DNA of 64,000 nucleotides from Desulfocicer vacuolatum DSM 3385 (GCF_900176365.1 NZ_FWXY01000001.1:62001-126000); one strand, 5' to 3'. Shown: positions 47,722 to 57,266, numbered from the stretch's first letter. Notes: generated by a model not told the origin, from the sequence alone. Numbers and translations are program-made.

Positions 47722-48642
47722 ATGTCAACGCTTGTCTTTGGTCACAAAAACCCCGATACGGACTCTGTATGTGCAGCCATCACACTGGCAAATCTTAAAA
47801 AAGCCCTTGGTGAAGATACCGCACCTGCCATGCAGGGCGAGCTGACCCCTGAAAGCAAATTCGTACTTGAGAAATTTGGCGTTGCCGCCCCTGAAGTGGT
47901 CACCTCATATGCAGGAAAAGATGTTTATCTGGTGGATCACTCTGACCTGGCCCAGAGTCCTGATGATCTGGCTGATGCCAATATTCTGGGTATTGTTGAC
48001 CATCACAAACTGGGTGATGTGACAACGGGTCAGCCCCTGGAATGCTGGATATGGCCTGTGGGTTGCACCTGCACCGTGATCAAATCCATGTACAACTTTT
48101 TTAATGTGGAGATCACCAAAGAGATGGCAGGCCTCATGCTGTGCGCCATTATCAGTGACACCGTTATTTTCAAATCCGCCACCTGCACAGACCAGGACAA
48201 GGCAGCATGTGAAGATCTTGCAAAAATTGCCGGCGTGGCTGACACACTGGAGCTTGGCATGGATATGTTCAAGGTTAAATCCGCCGTTGACGGAACCCCT
48301 GCAAGGGAACTGGTTCTGCGGGATTACAAAGACTTTGACATGAGTGGCAACAAAGTGGGCATCGGCCAGCTGGAAGTGGTTGATCTTTCCATCCTTGACG
48401 GTGTAAAAGCAGATCTTGCCGCTGACATTGCCGCCCTTAAGGCTGAAGGTGGACATCACTCCATTTTTCTCCTTCTCACAGACATCATGAAAGAAGGGTC
48501 TGAAGTGCTCATCGTGTCCGATGATGAATCTGTCATTGATAAAGCTTTTGGTGTTAAACCCGAAGCTGGCAAAGCATGGCTTGACGGCGTCATGAGCCGT
48601 AAAAAACAAGTGGTTCCCAACCTTGAAAAAGCGTTTGCCTAA
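47722..48642 (+). CDS. ppaC: Manganese-dependent inorganic pyrophosphatase (family II)
   Basis: Hydrolyses pyrophosphate, 306 residues. DHH-superfamily motifs: GHKNPDTDSV (His8, Asp12, Asp14), LVDHSD (Asp near 72), the DHH triad at 93-95 in VDHHKLGD, and the C-terminal DHHA2 domain with SRKKQVVP. Family II enzymes use Mn and are common in sulfate reducers, which must remove pyrophosphate made by sulfate adenylyltransferase. That context is inferred. AGGAGG precedes the ATG. Confidence 0.97.
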   Translation: MSTLVFGHKNPDTDSVCAAITLANLKKALGEDTAPAMQGELTPESKFVLEKFGVAAPEVVTSYAGKDVYLVDHSDLAQSPDDLADANILGIVDHHKLGDVTTGQPLECWIWPVGCTCTVIKSMYNFFNVEITKEMAGLMLCAIISDTVIFKSATCTDQDKAACEDLAKIAGVADTLELGMDMFKVKSAVDGTPARELVLRDYKDFDMSGNKVGIGQLEVVDLSILDGVKADLAADIAALKAEGGHHSIFLLLTDIMKEGSEVLIVSDDESVIDKAFGVKPEAGKAWLDGVMSRKKQVVPNLEKAFA

Positions 48643-48706
48643 AATATAAAAGAGCAGACCAAGGTGGTTATGGACATTCTTTGTCCCAAACCACCCCAAG
48701 GAATAT

Positions 48707-48742
48707 AAAAGGCACCTGGGATTTTCACCCAGGTGCCTTTTT
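48707..48742 (+). terminator. Intrinsic terminator after the pyrophosphatase gene
   Basis: AAAAGGCACCTGGG and CCCAGGTGCCTTTT pair perfectly around a 7-base loop and are followed by T residues. Upstream, a second hairpin GGTGGTT/AACCACC (48663-48669, 48689-48695) with inner GGACA/TGTCC precedes it. Confidence 0.9.
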
Positions 48743-48754
48743 GCATTGTTACAC

Positions 48755-48806
48755 AAACAGCACAGGCAGACCGAGGTCAGAATAAGCTCTGCCCATGGCA
48801 GTTATA
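48755..48806 (-). repeat. Partial two-hairpin repeat, copy 11
   Basis: In unit orientation TATAACTGCCATGGGCAGAG, CTTATTCTGACCTCGGTCTG. It closely matches the first half of copy 6; the linker and second hairpin are missing. Lies between two terminators. Confidence 0.7.
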
Positions 48807-48844
48807 AAAAAAGGGGATACCCATAAATCGGTATCCCCTTTTTT
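48806..48844. terminator. Bidirectional intrinsic terminator
   Basis: GGGGATACC and GGTATCCCC (loop 8) flanked by A7 on the left and T6 on the right, so it can act on both strands. It ends the minus-strand rnfB-fusion transcript whose stop is at 48909. Confidence 0.88.
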
Positions 48845-48908
48845 ATACAATTCAATTTTCCCGAAAAGGAAAAAGAGCCTTTATGACAGACCGCGATTTT
48901 TTACTATA

Positions 48909-51023
48909 TCAGGCAGCTGACTCTTCTGCCTTTTCCGCCCCATCAGCCAGGGTCCTTTCATAGCACAAAAGACCGCATTTGAGACATCGTTCCGCCTCGG
49001 CCTTTGCCGTTTCCGGGGTATAGCCCGCAGCCAGTTCTGTCTTCACGGCCCGGGTGGCGGCATCATTCACCGGCATGATATTTCTTGGAATAATCTGTAC
49101 CCCTTCCACCTTGGTGATACCCTGGAGGATGGAACGCCCGGTAACCGGTTTATAAGGCCCGGACAGCACAGGAACACCGTACATAACGCTATGAATGGTG
49201 GCAGCGGCCCGACGTCCGCCGTTTATGGCCACCACAGCAGCACTGTAACCGCTGAGTTCATCGGCAGGGGAAAGCATGCCAAGTTCATTATTGTCGGCAG
49301 GTTCCTTAAATATTTCCACCCCTTCCCATTTCACAGGAAGGATATCCTGGCGGACGGCCTCTTCTTCAGAAACGTCCTGTGCTTCATCCTTTGATGGTTC
49401 CACAGCCTCTTCAATACGTGAAAAAACAAGTTCCGGAAATCTTCCCGCTGACAGAATCAAAGAATCTGCGTTCACAACGTTTTTTGCACCCGTGGGAATA
49501 TCCGTTAATTCAACGGCCTGGAGCATTTCATCCTGGCCCAGTACCCGGGTGACACCGGCAGTATATATAATGGTGGCACCATCTGCTTCCATGGCAGCCA
49601 GGGAAGAGGCATCAAATGCAGAATCGGCCTGCCCCCTTCTCTCCACCACGGTGATGGAGCGGGCACCCTGTTCACGACACACTCTCACGGCTTCAGGGGC
49701 CATTTTACCGCCTCCCACAATCACCACATCCCCGTCACAGGGTATACGCTCATCCTGCTGTACATCGCTGCGCAGAAGATCAATCATGAGATATCCACCG
49801 GGAAACACATTGGCCACAGTGTCAATTTCTCCCCGGGCCAGCCGACTGTCCCAACCGCCTGTGGAAGAAAAAACCGTCTCATAACCTTCTTTTAAAAGAG
49901 AGGCAATGGTGACATCCTGACCTGCTTTTTTCCCTGTTTTTACCTTAACGCCCATTTCCAGGATACCGTCAATGTCCCAGTCCAGCACATGCTGGGGCAA
50001 GCGTTCATCTGAAATAGCAATTCTCAACAGTCCACCCAGGGTAGATGTGGCCTCAAAGATAGTTGGGGTATGGCCCAGTCTGGCTGTGAAAAAAGCAGCG
50101 GAAAGACCTTCCACACCGCCACCGAGAATGGCCACCTTCCGACCGGTTTCAGGGGCTTTATAAGGAAGTACCCGCTCCCCCATATCCATTTCAAGGTCAC
50201 ACACAAATCTTTTCAGATTATTAATACCCACAGATTCGTCCACCAGCTGACGGCGACATTCCGACTCACATGGGGCCGGACAAATACGGCCGATCACCGT
50301 GGGAAATGGATTGCGTTCCTTGATTACCTGGACTGCCCCAGCATTGTCTCCTTCACGGATGTGGGCCAGATACTCCCGGATATCAATTCCTGTGGGACAT
50401 GCCCGTTGACAGGGTGTGATACATTTATCCTCGGTGTACTCACGCATGATTCTGCGGGAGGTGGATGTCAGACGAATAATATGTTTGGGGCATACCTTTT
50501 CGCAGGTACCGCAGGCCGTACATTTTTCTTCATCCACCACAGGGATGCCGTCTTCTCCCATGGATAGGGCATCAAAGGGGCAGGCAGACACGCAGGTGCC
50601 AAGGCCCAGGCAACCGATATTGCACTCCTTCATACCGCCGAACACCATGGCTGCTGCCCTGCAATCGTCAATGCCATCGTAAAGATATTTCACATCAGCA
50701 TCCTTGGTGCCGTAATAACACCCGGGTTTTGCCACTTCAGGTTCTTTTTCACCAATGACGACGCCCATGAGCCCGGCAATGGCGACGGCCACATCTTCGC
50801 CTGCCGCCACACAGGAATCAGGAGAAGACTTACCGCTGGCAATGGCCTCGGCATTGGGCGTGCAACCGGGATAGCCGCAACCGCCACAATTGGCACCGGG
50901 AAGCACATCATCAATGGCAGCCACAAGCGGGTCCACATAAACGTAAAAAATTTTGGATGCAAAGGCCAACACACCGCCAATCAGGAGCCCAAGGCCACCC
51001 ATCAAAAAAACAGATTCAAGCAT
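48909..51023 (-). CDS. rnfB: RnfB fused to a GltD-like FAD/NAD(P) oxidoreductase
   Basis: 704 residues. An N-terminal membrane helix (about 5-27) is followed by the RnfB cluster motif (Cys46, 49, 54, 71 in NCGGCGYPGC and SCV). Two 4Fe-4S motifs come next (Cys134, 138, 144, 148; Cys168, 171, 174, 178). Then GltD-like Cys groups CITPCQRACP and CPAPCESEC, an FAD site AILGGGVEGLSAA (about 298-310), a second dinucleotide motif VIVGGGKMAPEAV and a C-terminal CLKCGLLC. Rnf couples ferredoxin and NAD to ion transport; the fused flavoprotein suggests direct NAD(P)H exchange. No other rnf gene lies nearby. Transcribed divergently from the formate dehydrogenase. Confidence 0.9.
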   Translation of the reverse strand: MLESVFLMGGLGLLIGGVLAFASKIFYVYVDPLVAAIDDVLPGANCGGCGYPGCTPNAEAIASGKSSPDSCVAAGEDVAVAIAGLMGVVIGEKEPEVAKPGCYYGTKDADVKYLYDGIDDCRAAAMVFGGMKECNIGCLGLGTCVSACPFDALSMGEDGIPVVDEEKCTACGTCEKVCPKHIIRLTSTSRRIMREYTEDKCITPCQRACPTGIDIREYLAHIREGDNAGAVQVIKERNPFPTVIGRICPAPCESECRRQLVDESVGINNLKRFVCDLEMDMGERVLPYKAPETGRKVAILGGGVEGLSAAFFTARLGHTPTIFEATSTLGGLLRIAISDERLPQHVLDWDIDGILEMGVKVKTGKKAGQDVTIASLLKEGYETVFSSTGGWDSRLARGEIDTVANVFPGGYLMIDLLRSDVQQDERIPCDGDVVIVGGGKMAPEAVRVCREQGARSITVVERRGQADSAFDASSLAAMEADGATIIYTAGVTRVLGQDEMLQAVELTDIPTGAKNVVNADSLILSAGRFPELVFSRIEEAVEPSKDEAQDVSEEEAVRQDILPVKWEGVEIFKEPADNNELGMLSPADELSGYSAAVVAINGGRRAAATIHSVMYGVPVLSGPYKPVTGRSILQGITKVEGVQIIPRNIMPVNDAATRAVKTELAAGYTPETAKAEAERCLKCGLLCYERTLADGAEKAEESAA

Positions 51024-51068
51024 AAATCCCCCTGTTGTATATTTTTTGGTCTATTTGTTTATTGTAGT

Positions 51069-51098
51069 CTTATAAGCACTTGCCCGGGAAAAAGTCAA
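51069..51098 (-). promoter_or_regulatory. Promoter of the rnfB-fusion gene
   Basis: On minus, TTGACT (51093-51098) and TATAAG (51069-51074), each with one mismatch to consensus, are spaced by 18 bases. The predicted start lies about 40 bases ahead of the ATG at 51021-51023. Confidence 0.7.
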
Positions 51099-51406
51099 GA
51101 AGTGGTGAAAAATAGAGATGGGGCACATTGACAGAACTTGTTTTATCATGTACTTAAGTTTTATAATAAATTATTGATAAACCGTCGGTCATAACTTCTG
51201 AGGGCAGGCTTGGGGCATGGCGTTCTCATCGATTTCGCCCTTTGCGCCATGGCCTTCCACAAAAGCATGGAGTCGAATCACAAGTTCAGCCTCCAATAAA
51301 CAAAAGCCAGACACCAATGAACCAATAAATAAACTCCCCCTCCAGGGCAAATGAAATTGGAAAACAGACTGCATTCTGGCTTAATTACTATTTAAGAGGA
51401 AAACCC
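51099..51406. other. Divergent spacer upstream of the formate dehydrogenase
   Basis: About 310 bases. A perfect TATAAT on plus (51162-51167) has only a weak -35 (TTGTTT, 18-base spacer); a perfect TTGACA at 51128-51133 is too far from it (28 bases). If used, the formate dehydrogenase leader would be about 235 bases. No ORF here is convincing. Confidence 0.4.
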
Positions 51407-54178
51407 ATGGGTAAAGAAGATATTATCTACATTGATGACAACCCGTTTACCTTTACGCCCGGTGAAACCATCCTTGACGTCGCACATCGGAACAATATTT
51501 TCATTCCCACCCTGTGCCACCTGAAAGGAACCACCCCCACCGGTGCATGCCGCATCTGTGTGGTGGAGGTGGAAGGTGCAAGGGATCTTGTGGCCTCCTG
51601 TGCTGCACCGGCAACCCCCGGCATGGTGATCCATTCGGAATCAAAAGAGGTCATTAATGCCCGTAAAAACATCATACAATTGATGCTTTCGTCGGGTAAT
51701 CACAACTGTGCCATACGGGATTTTGAATCCGATGACTGGACCTCATTCCAATTAAAAACACTGGAAGCTGACCAATACAATGAACTGTGCCCGGTGTGGG
51801 GAGACTGCAAGCTCCAGGACCTGGCCTATCGATATCAGGTCACCACCCGTCACATGCCGTTATCTGAATCCAAATATCCCATTGAAAGGGAAAACCCTTT
51901 TATTCAAAGGGATTTTTCCCGCTGCATTCTCTGTGGCAGATGCGTCCAGGCATGCAGAGAAGTCCAGGTGAACAATGCCATTGACTTTGGTTACCGCGGG
52001 GCGGACACCAAAATCATTGCCGGAACAGATGTACCCCTGAAAAATTCTGACTGCGTTTTCTGCGGTGAATGTGTGGAGGTCTGCCCGGTGGGGGCTTTGA
52101 TCCCCAAAGAAAGCCTTAAGGCCAAAACACGCTTTGAAGATATCAAAAAAACACGTACCACCTGCTCCTTCTGCGGTGTGGGCTGCCAAATGGAACTTTC
52201 CGTTCAAGACAATAAAATTGTGGGGATCAACAGTGCAGGCAGAGACGTTGCTCCCAATAACGGAAGCCTTTGTGTTAAAGGAAGATACGGATACGATTTT
52301 GTGGCATCTCCCAAGAGACTGACAACCCCCTTAATAAAAAAAGAGGGAAAGCTCACCGAAAGCACCTGGGATGAGGCCCTGGATTTTGTGGCCACACGAT
52401 TAAATGAAATCAAAGATCGTTCCGGGTCCGACAGCATGGGAGTGCTCACCTCGGCCCGGGTGACCAACGAAGAAAACTACATTGCCCAGAAATTTGCCAG
52501 GGCTGTGCTAAAGACAAATAATGTTGACCATTGTGCCCGACTGTGACATTCCTCCACCGTAGCCGGTCTGGCTGCAGCATTTGGAAGCGGCGCAATGACA
52601 AACACCATCGCCGACATTGAAACCGCCGATGTGACACTGGTAACAGGTTCCAACACCACAGAAAACCATCCGGTGTTGTCAACCTTTGTAAAACGGGCAG
52701 CCCTTCACGGCAAAACCCTCATTGTCATTGATCCCAGAAGGATCAAACTGACCCAGCATGCCAACAGCTGGCTTCGTCCCCAGCCGGGAACAGACATTGC
52801 CTGGATCAATGGCCTGATGCATGTTATTATTAAAGAAGATCTCCATGACAAAAAATTTGTCGAGGAACGCACCGAGGGCTTTGAGGCCCTGGCAGAAACT
52901 GTTAAAAAGTATACCCCGGAATATGTGGAAGCCATCACCGGCATTGATGCCGATGACATCGTGGCCACGGCCAGAAAATTTGCCAGGGCCAGGGTTGCCA
53001 CCATTCTTTACTGCATGGGAATCACCCAGCACACCTGTGGTACAGACAATGTAAAATCCCTGGCCAACCTTTCCATGCTCTGCGGTCATATGGGAAAACC
53101 CGGTGGCGGCGTCAACCCCTTAAGGGGGCAAAACAATGTTCAGGGGGCCTGCGACATGGGGGGACTTCCCAATGTATTCACTGCCTATCAAAGCGTGGCT
53201 GATCCCAACAGCGCCAAGAAATATGAGGCTGCCTGGGATGTGGAAGGCCTTTCCACCACCCCCGGCCTGGTGGTCACAGAGATGATACAAAAAGCAGAAT
53301 TGGGGGAATTAAAATCTTTGTACATCATCGGTGAAAACCCCCTGGTGTCAGATCCAGACCTTAACCATGCGGAAAAAGCATTTGGCAACCTGGAATTCAT
53401 GGTGGTGCAGGATATTTTTCTCACGGAAACAGCCCAGATGGCAGACGTGGTGTTTCCGGCCTTTTGTTTTGCAGAAAAAGAGGGCACCTTTTCCAACACC
53501 GAACGACGGGTCCAACGGGTGAGAAAGGCAGTGGAAGCCCCGGGATTTGCCTGGGAAGACTGGAAAATACTGTGCGAACTTGCCACCCGCATGGGAAACC
53601 CCATGAACTATGAAAATGCCGAAGAAATTTTTGAAGAGATCCGAATGGTGACACCCTCCTACGCCGGAATCACCTGGGAGCGCATTGATCAAACCGGAAT
53701 TCACTGGCCCTGCCCCACAGAGGAGCACCCGGGAACACCCATTCTTCATACGGCCCAGTTCACCCGGGGAAAAGGTCTGTTTCATGCCATTGAGCACCAG
53801 CCACCGGCGGAACTGCCCGATGACGCCTATCCCTTCATGCTCACCACCGGACGGGTGATCTATCACTACCACACCGGTTCCATGACCATGCAATCCAGGG
53901 GATTAAATGAGCTGTCACCGGAGTGCTTTGTGGAGATCTCCTCCAACGATGCGGCCAAACTGGACCTGGCAGATGGAGAAATGGTCAATGTTTTCTCACG
54001 CAGGGGCAAAATAACAGCCCGGCTCAATGTCTCCGAAAAAGCCGTGGACGGTACCATTTTTATCCCGTTCCACTTTGCCAAGGCAGCGGCCAATCGTCTC
54101 ACCAATGCCCGCCTTGATCCCGTTGCCAAAATACCTGAGTTCAAGGTATGTGCAATCAGTATTGAAAAGGCAGCCTGA
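51407..54178 (+). CDS. fdhA: Selenocysteine formate dehydrogenase, alpha subunit (UGA read through)
   Basis: One gene of 924 codons with an in-frame TGA at 52544-52546 (residue 380) in the context NNVDHCARL-U-HSSTVAGLA, exactly where the catalytic Sec of molybdopterin formate dehydrogenases lies. Order of domains: 2Fe-2S ferredoxin (Cys37, 48, 51, 65), NuoG-like His-Cys motif (NHNC, CPVWGDC), two 4Fe-4S (Cys173-183, Cys216-226), then the Mo/W-bis-MGD catalytic domain with proximal cluster (Cys253, 256, 260, 289) and the C-terminal cofactor domain. The NuoG-like N-terminus suggests transfer to an NAD(P)- or ferredoxin-linked partner. No beta subunit is adjacent. Ribosome binding site AGAGG. 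Confidence 0.95.
52559..52575 (+). promoter_or_regulatory. Bacterial SECIS hairpin
   Basis: Twelve bases after the UGA, GTAGCC and GGCTGC pair (one G-U) around loop GGTCT. E. coli fdhF has an upper stem with a GGUCU loop at a similar distance, where SelB binds to deliver Sec-tRNA. The match of loop and spacing is the main evidence. Confidence 0.85.
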
Positions 54179-54179
54179 T

Positions 54180-54270
54180 ATATAACCGACACGGGCAGGC
54201 CGTGATTTAATCCCGGCCTGCCCGCAACAAAGCTTGAAATGCGCCTTTGATCCACCAGGCATTTCATGTC
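54180..54270 (+). repeat. Two-hairpin intergenic repeat, copy 12
   Basis: Begins at the fdhA stop codon. First hairpin arms GGGCAGGCC/GGCCTGCCC (54193-54201, 54215-54223), linker CGCAACAAAGCTTGAAATG, second hairpin TGAAATGC/GCATTTCA (54235-54242, 54259-54266). Intact copy. Confidence 0.8.
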
Positions 54271-54289
54271 CAAGAATAAACATCCCCCC

Positions 54290-55294
54290 TTAAAAACAGC
54301 TTTCCCCATTGCCATCCCAAAGCCCATGGCTCAAAAGCAGTGCCTCCATGTCAGGGGCCAGGGGGGCAGTAAAATCCATGCGACGCCCGGACCAGGGATG
54401 GCGAAAGCCAAGTCGCCATGCATGGAGCATCTGGCGAGAAGCGGCTTTTTCAATGGGAAGCATATTTTTTTTTGTTTTTTTTCGCCGGCGCTGGCCATAG
54501 CAACCATCCCCCACCAAAGGATATCCCAATGCTTTAAAATGAACCCTGATTTGATGGGTTCTACCGGTTTTAAGGGCCACCTCAACCAATGTGGCACCTT
54601 TGCAGCGGGCCCGTTTACGCCACAGGGTAATGGCTGGCCTTCCCTGGGAAAGATCCACTGCCATGCACTTTCGTTTCACCGGGTGACGACCGATGGGCAG
54701 GGTCACCGTTCCCGAGGTTTCATCCATTTCACCGGATACCAGGGCAAGATACTGTTTTTCCATCCGTCGATATTTAAAAGCTTTTTTTAAAAATTCATGA
54801 CTTCCGGGGGTTTTGGCCACCACCATGATACCGCTGGTATCTTTATCCAATCGATGGACAATACCGGGACGCATGCCATCGCCTCCCACCTTGTCAATGC
54901 CGGGACAATGGGCAAGAAGTCCATTTACAAGGGTGTCTTCCCAATGGCCCGGGGCAGGATGAACCACCAGCCCTGCTGGCTTGTTAAGGACCAGAATATG
55001 GGGATCTTCGTGGATAATATCCATGGACATGGGGGTGGCTGACACAGGGGGCAAAGGGGCAATTAAAAGTCTGCCGCTGATAACATCCCCGGGTTTCATC
55101 CGGTATCCAGGTTTTTTTTTAACCCCGTTGACCCGGATATCACCAGAACGAATCATGGCTGACACACTGCCCCGGGAAACCCCATGGGCCATCCGGGCCG
55201 CCACCGTATCCAATCGCTGCCCGACCTGCCCTGCCCCACTTTTAATTTCACTTTTAATTTCAATAACGGTATCCATATTATTACACATCACCAC
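54290..55294 (-). CDS. rluD: RluD-type 23S rRNA pseudouridine synthase
   Basis: 334 residues. N-terminal S4 RNA-binding domain (QRLDTVAARMAHGVSRGSVSAMIRSGDIRVNG), then the synthase domain with the catalytic Asp in HRLDKDTSGIMVVAK near residue 149. LEVALKTGRTHQIRVHFKAL-like VEVALKTGRTHQIRVHF is the C-terminal signature. Start uncertain: GTG at 55294 with AAGGC seven bases upstream, or ATGs at 55288 and 55276. RluD modifies helix 69; assignment within RluA/C/D is by overall similarity only. Confidence 0.9.
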   Translation of the reverse strand: MVMCNNMDTVIEIKSEIKSGAGQVGQRLDTVAARMAHGVSRGSVSAMIRSGDIRVNGVKKKPGYRMKPGDVISGRLLIAPLPPVSATPMSMDIIHEDPHILVLNKPAGLVVHPAPGHWEDTLVNGLLAHCPGIDKVGGDGMRPGIVHRLDKDTSGIMVVAKTPGSHEFLKKAFKYRRMEKQYLALVSGEMDETSGTVTLPIGRHPVKRKCMAVDLSQGRPAITLWRKRARCKGATLVEVALKTGRTHQIRVHFKALGYPLVGDGCYGQRRRKKTKKNMLPIEKAASRQMLHAWRLGFRHPWSGRRMDFTAPLAPDMEALLLSHGLWDGNGESCF

Positions 55295-55538
55295 AAGATC
55301 GCCTTCCCCAAAAAAAACATGTATCCATTTTCCAACAAAAAACCGAAAGGCACCTGCAATGGCATCTTCCGGTTCGTTGGAATACGGTTTTTACTCAACT
55401 TTCGAAATGAATAAATGAGAATGGATATGGTGATAAAGAGATGTATAAGGTCACAATATTATCCCACAAATCATCAAGGGACTTTCCATCCGGGATGGAA
55501 TATAACCGAAAGTCAAGGGCTATTTAAAAAATAATTGT

Positions 55539-56048
55539 CTAATCAAATAATTTTTCAATTTCCTGCATCATTAACTTTTCATCCATGTCCTTTGCAGTGG
55601 ATAACTCCTGTACAAGCAGACTCTGGGCTGTATCCAGCAGTTTACGCTCGCCAAAGGAGAGATCTTTTTCAAGTTTGAGTTGAAAAAGGTCTCTGAACAC
55701 TTCTGCAACATCATAGATTGACCCGGTTTTAATTTTATCCATGTACTCGCGGTACCTGCGATTCCAGGTCTGGTTATCAGCAGAAGCTCCTTTTTTCTGC
55801 ATCACCTCATAAACCTGGGGAATCTCATTTTTCGGGATTACCTGCCGGAGACCGACAGATTCGACATTGCAAGTTGGAATCATGATGACCATGCCGTTTT
55901 CTATGATCTTCATCATATAAAAATTCATGGATTCACCGTTAATTTCCTTACTTTCAATGGCCTCTATACAACCCACGCCATGAGCCGGGTATACTGCAAG
56001 ATCTCCTTTACAAAACTCTCTTTTTTCAGGTGCAAGCACTTCTGCCAT
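55539..56048 (-). CDS. CarD family transcriptional regulator
   Basis: 169 residues. N-terminal CarD/TRCF RNA polymerase-interacting domain: FCKGDLAVYPAHGVGCIEAI and MNFYMMKIIENGMVIMIPTC. C-terminal helices with NRRYREYMDKIKTGSIYDVA and LSFGERKLLDTAQSLLVQEL. CarD binds RNA polymerase beta and stabilises open complexes at rRNA and other promoters. Monocistronic, preceded by a 640-base gap holding a long hairpin; GGGGGG-rich ribosome binding site. Confidence 0.95.
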   Translation of the reverse strand: MAEVLAPEKREFCKGDLAVYPAHGVGCIEAIESKEINGESMNFYMMKIIENGMVIMIPTCNVESVGLRQVIPKNEIPQVYEVMQKKGASADNQTWNRRYREYMDKIKTGSIYDVAEVFRDLFQLKLEKDLSFGERKLLDTAQSLLVQELSTAKDMDEKLMMQEIEKLFD

Positions 56049-56112
56049 TGTGGATTTTCCCCCCCATTCTTAAGTGAGAACCGTGGATGTAACGCCTTTG
56101 ACCCATAGCCAC

Positions 56113-56167
56113 AACACCGAAGAGAATATCAGCCCCACCATTTTGGGGGGATAAAATCTTCGGTGTT
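56113..56167 (-). other. Long hairpin in the carD 5' leader region
   Basis: Perfect 11-base arms AACACCGAAGA (56113-56123) and TCTTCGGTGTT (56157-56167) with an inner CCCC/GGGG pairing, about 65 bases before the carD start. No T-run, so it does not look like a simple terminator. Could be a leader structure or an element remnant. Confidence 0.45.
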
Positions 56168-56687
56168 CCTGTTAAACAACAATCAACGTATATTTCCAGC
56201 GATCCCTTTACGTCTTTTTTTCTTTCAAATATTACCAGCAACATGTAGATATTCGACTTGGTACTGTAAATGTTTGGCCAGTGCCCCATATTTGCCTGTT
56301 TTGGGACTGCGTCGCATACCATTGCTAAGGGTGAGCAGGCCCAAATGAGTGAAGATGGGGTGCCGGCCGAATATTTACAGCAACATTTTGCCCATCATCT
56401 AATAATATAGCATATATTCGCACCTACAGCAAACACAAAACACAATTGTGATATCGATGGGAATTTCATGTGGGCAAACATTAAAATTCGGCACGCTTCA
56501 TTTTCCAGCTTACACTTTGCAAAAAAATATATCCATTTCCCGGGGAAAATTGGACAAAAAAGCAAAAACTATTTTTGAAGTTGTGTAAAATATGCCTAAA
56601 ACGCAATGAATTTGAGCGGCAGGAGGGGGGGGGGAAAGGCAAAAAGAAACGGCTCTGTGACGGACAGCGCCGGGCAGAACATTCATA
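56168..56687. other. Intergenic region between pth and carD
   Basis: About 520 bases beyond the hairpin, AT-rich in the middle (TAATAATATAGCATATATTC near 56400) with a G-run near 56625. ORFs in this stretch lack features of genes. Must contain the pth operon terminator and the carD promoter; I could not place either. Confidence 0.4.
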
Positions 56688-57266
56688 TCAACCTCTGTTA
56701 ATGAGGTTCATGGCAGATGTGACCCCGTTCTCAATGATGGCCACGCAGGCATCCACACCGGCTGCCACCACCTCCTCAAGTTGCTTCATTTCTCCGGGGA
56801 CAAATTTCCCCAGCACATGTCCCACAGCACCCGATTCTCCATGGGGTCTGCCAACGCCCACACGAACACGATTAAAGCCCTTGCTGCCAAAGGCATCAAT
56901 TATGGAACGAATGCCGTTATGCCCACCATGCCCCCGATTATGAGCCACACGGATGCGCCCGAATGGAAGATCCAGGTCGTCATGAACAACAATAATGTCA
57001 GACAATTGAATTTTATAATATGAGGAGAGCTTCTGGACGGGGAACCCGCTTCGGTTCATATAGGACTGGGGTTTGAGTAAAACAATCCGATGTTGATGAA
57101 AAACACCCTTTGCACATTGCGCTTGGAAGCGAGTATTTTTAAATCCCAGGCACGCCCGGGTGGCAAGGGCATCAAGGATGATAAAGCCGATATTATGACG
57201 GGTCTGGACATATTCCCTTCCGGGATTGCCCAAACCCGCCACCATAATACCACTATTTTGAGACAT
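56688..57266 (-). CDS. pth: Peptidyl-tRNA hydrolase
   Basis: Releases tRNA from dropped-off peptidyl-tRNA, 192 residues from ATG 57264-57266 (MSQNSGIMVAGLGNPGREYV). Catalytic His in TRHNIGF, plus MNRSGFPV, HDDLDLPFGRIRV and GHNGIRSI. The frame is open upstream but lies in rplY. Last gene of the DUF1844-ispE-tRNA-prs-rplY-pth unit. AGGG precedes the ATG. Confidence 0.97.
   Translation of the reverse strand: MSQNSGIMVAGLGNPGREYVQTRHNIGFIILDALATRACLGFKNTRFQAQCAKGVFHQHRIVLLKPQSYMNRSGFPVQKLSSYYKIQLSDIIVVHDDLDLPFGRIRVAHNRGHGGHNGIRSIIDAFGSKGFNRVRVGVGRPHGESGAVGHVLGKFVPGEMKQLEEVVAAGVDACVAIIENGVTSAMNLINRG

Noticed and set aside
51128-51167. TTGACA...TATAAT promoter on plus
   Set aside because: The perfect boxes are 28 bases apart, too far for one sigma70 promoter; the weak TTGTTT alternative was only noted.
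51189-51374. Minus ORF in the divergent FDH spacer
   Set aside because: No ribosome binding site and no conserved feature.
51407-52546. Truncated formate dehydrogenase pseudogene
   Set aside because: The frame continues unbroken after TGA to 54178, the context is the catalytic Sec site and a SECIS-like stem follows.
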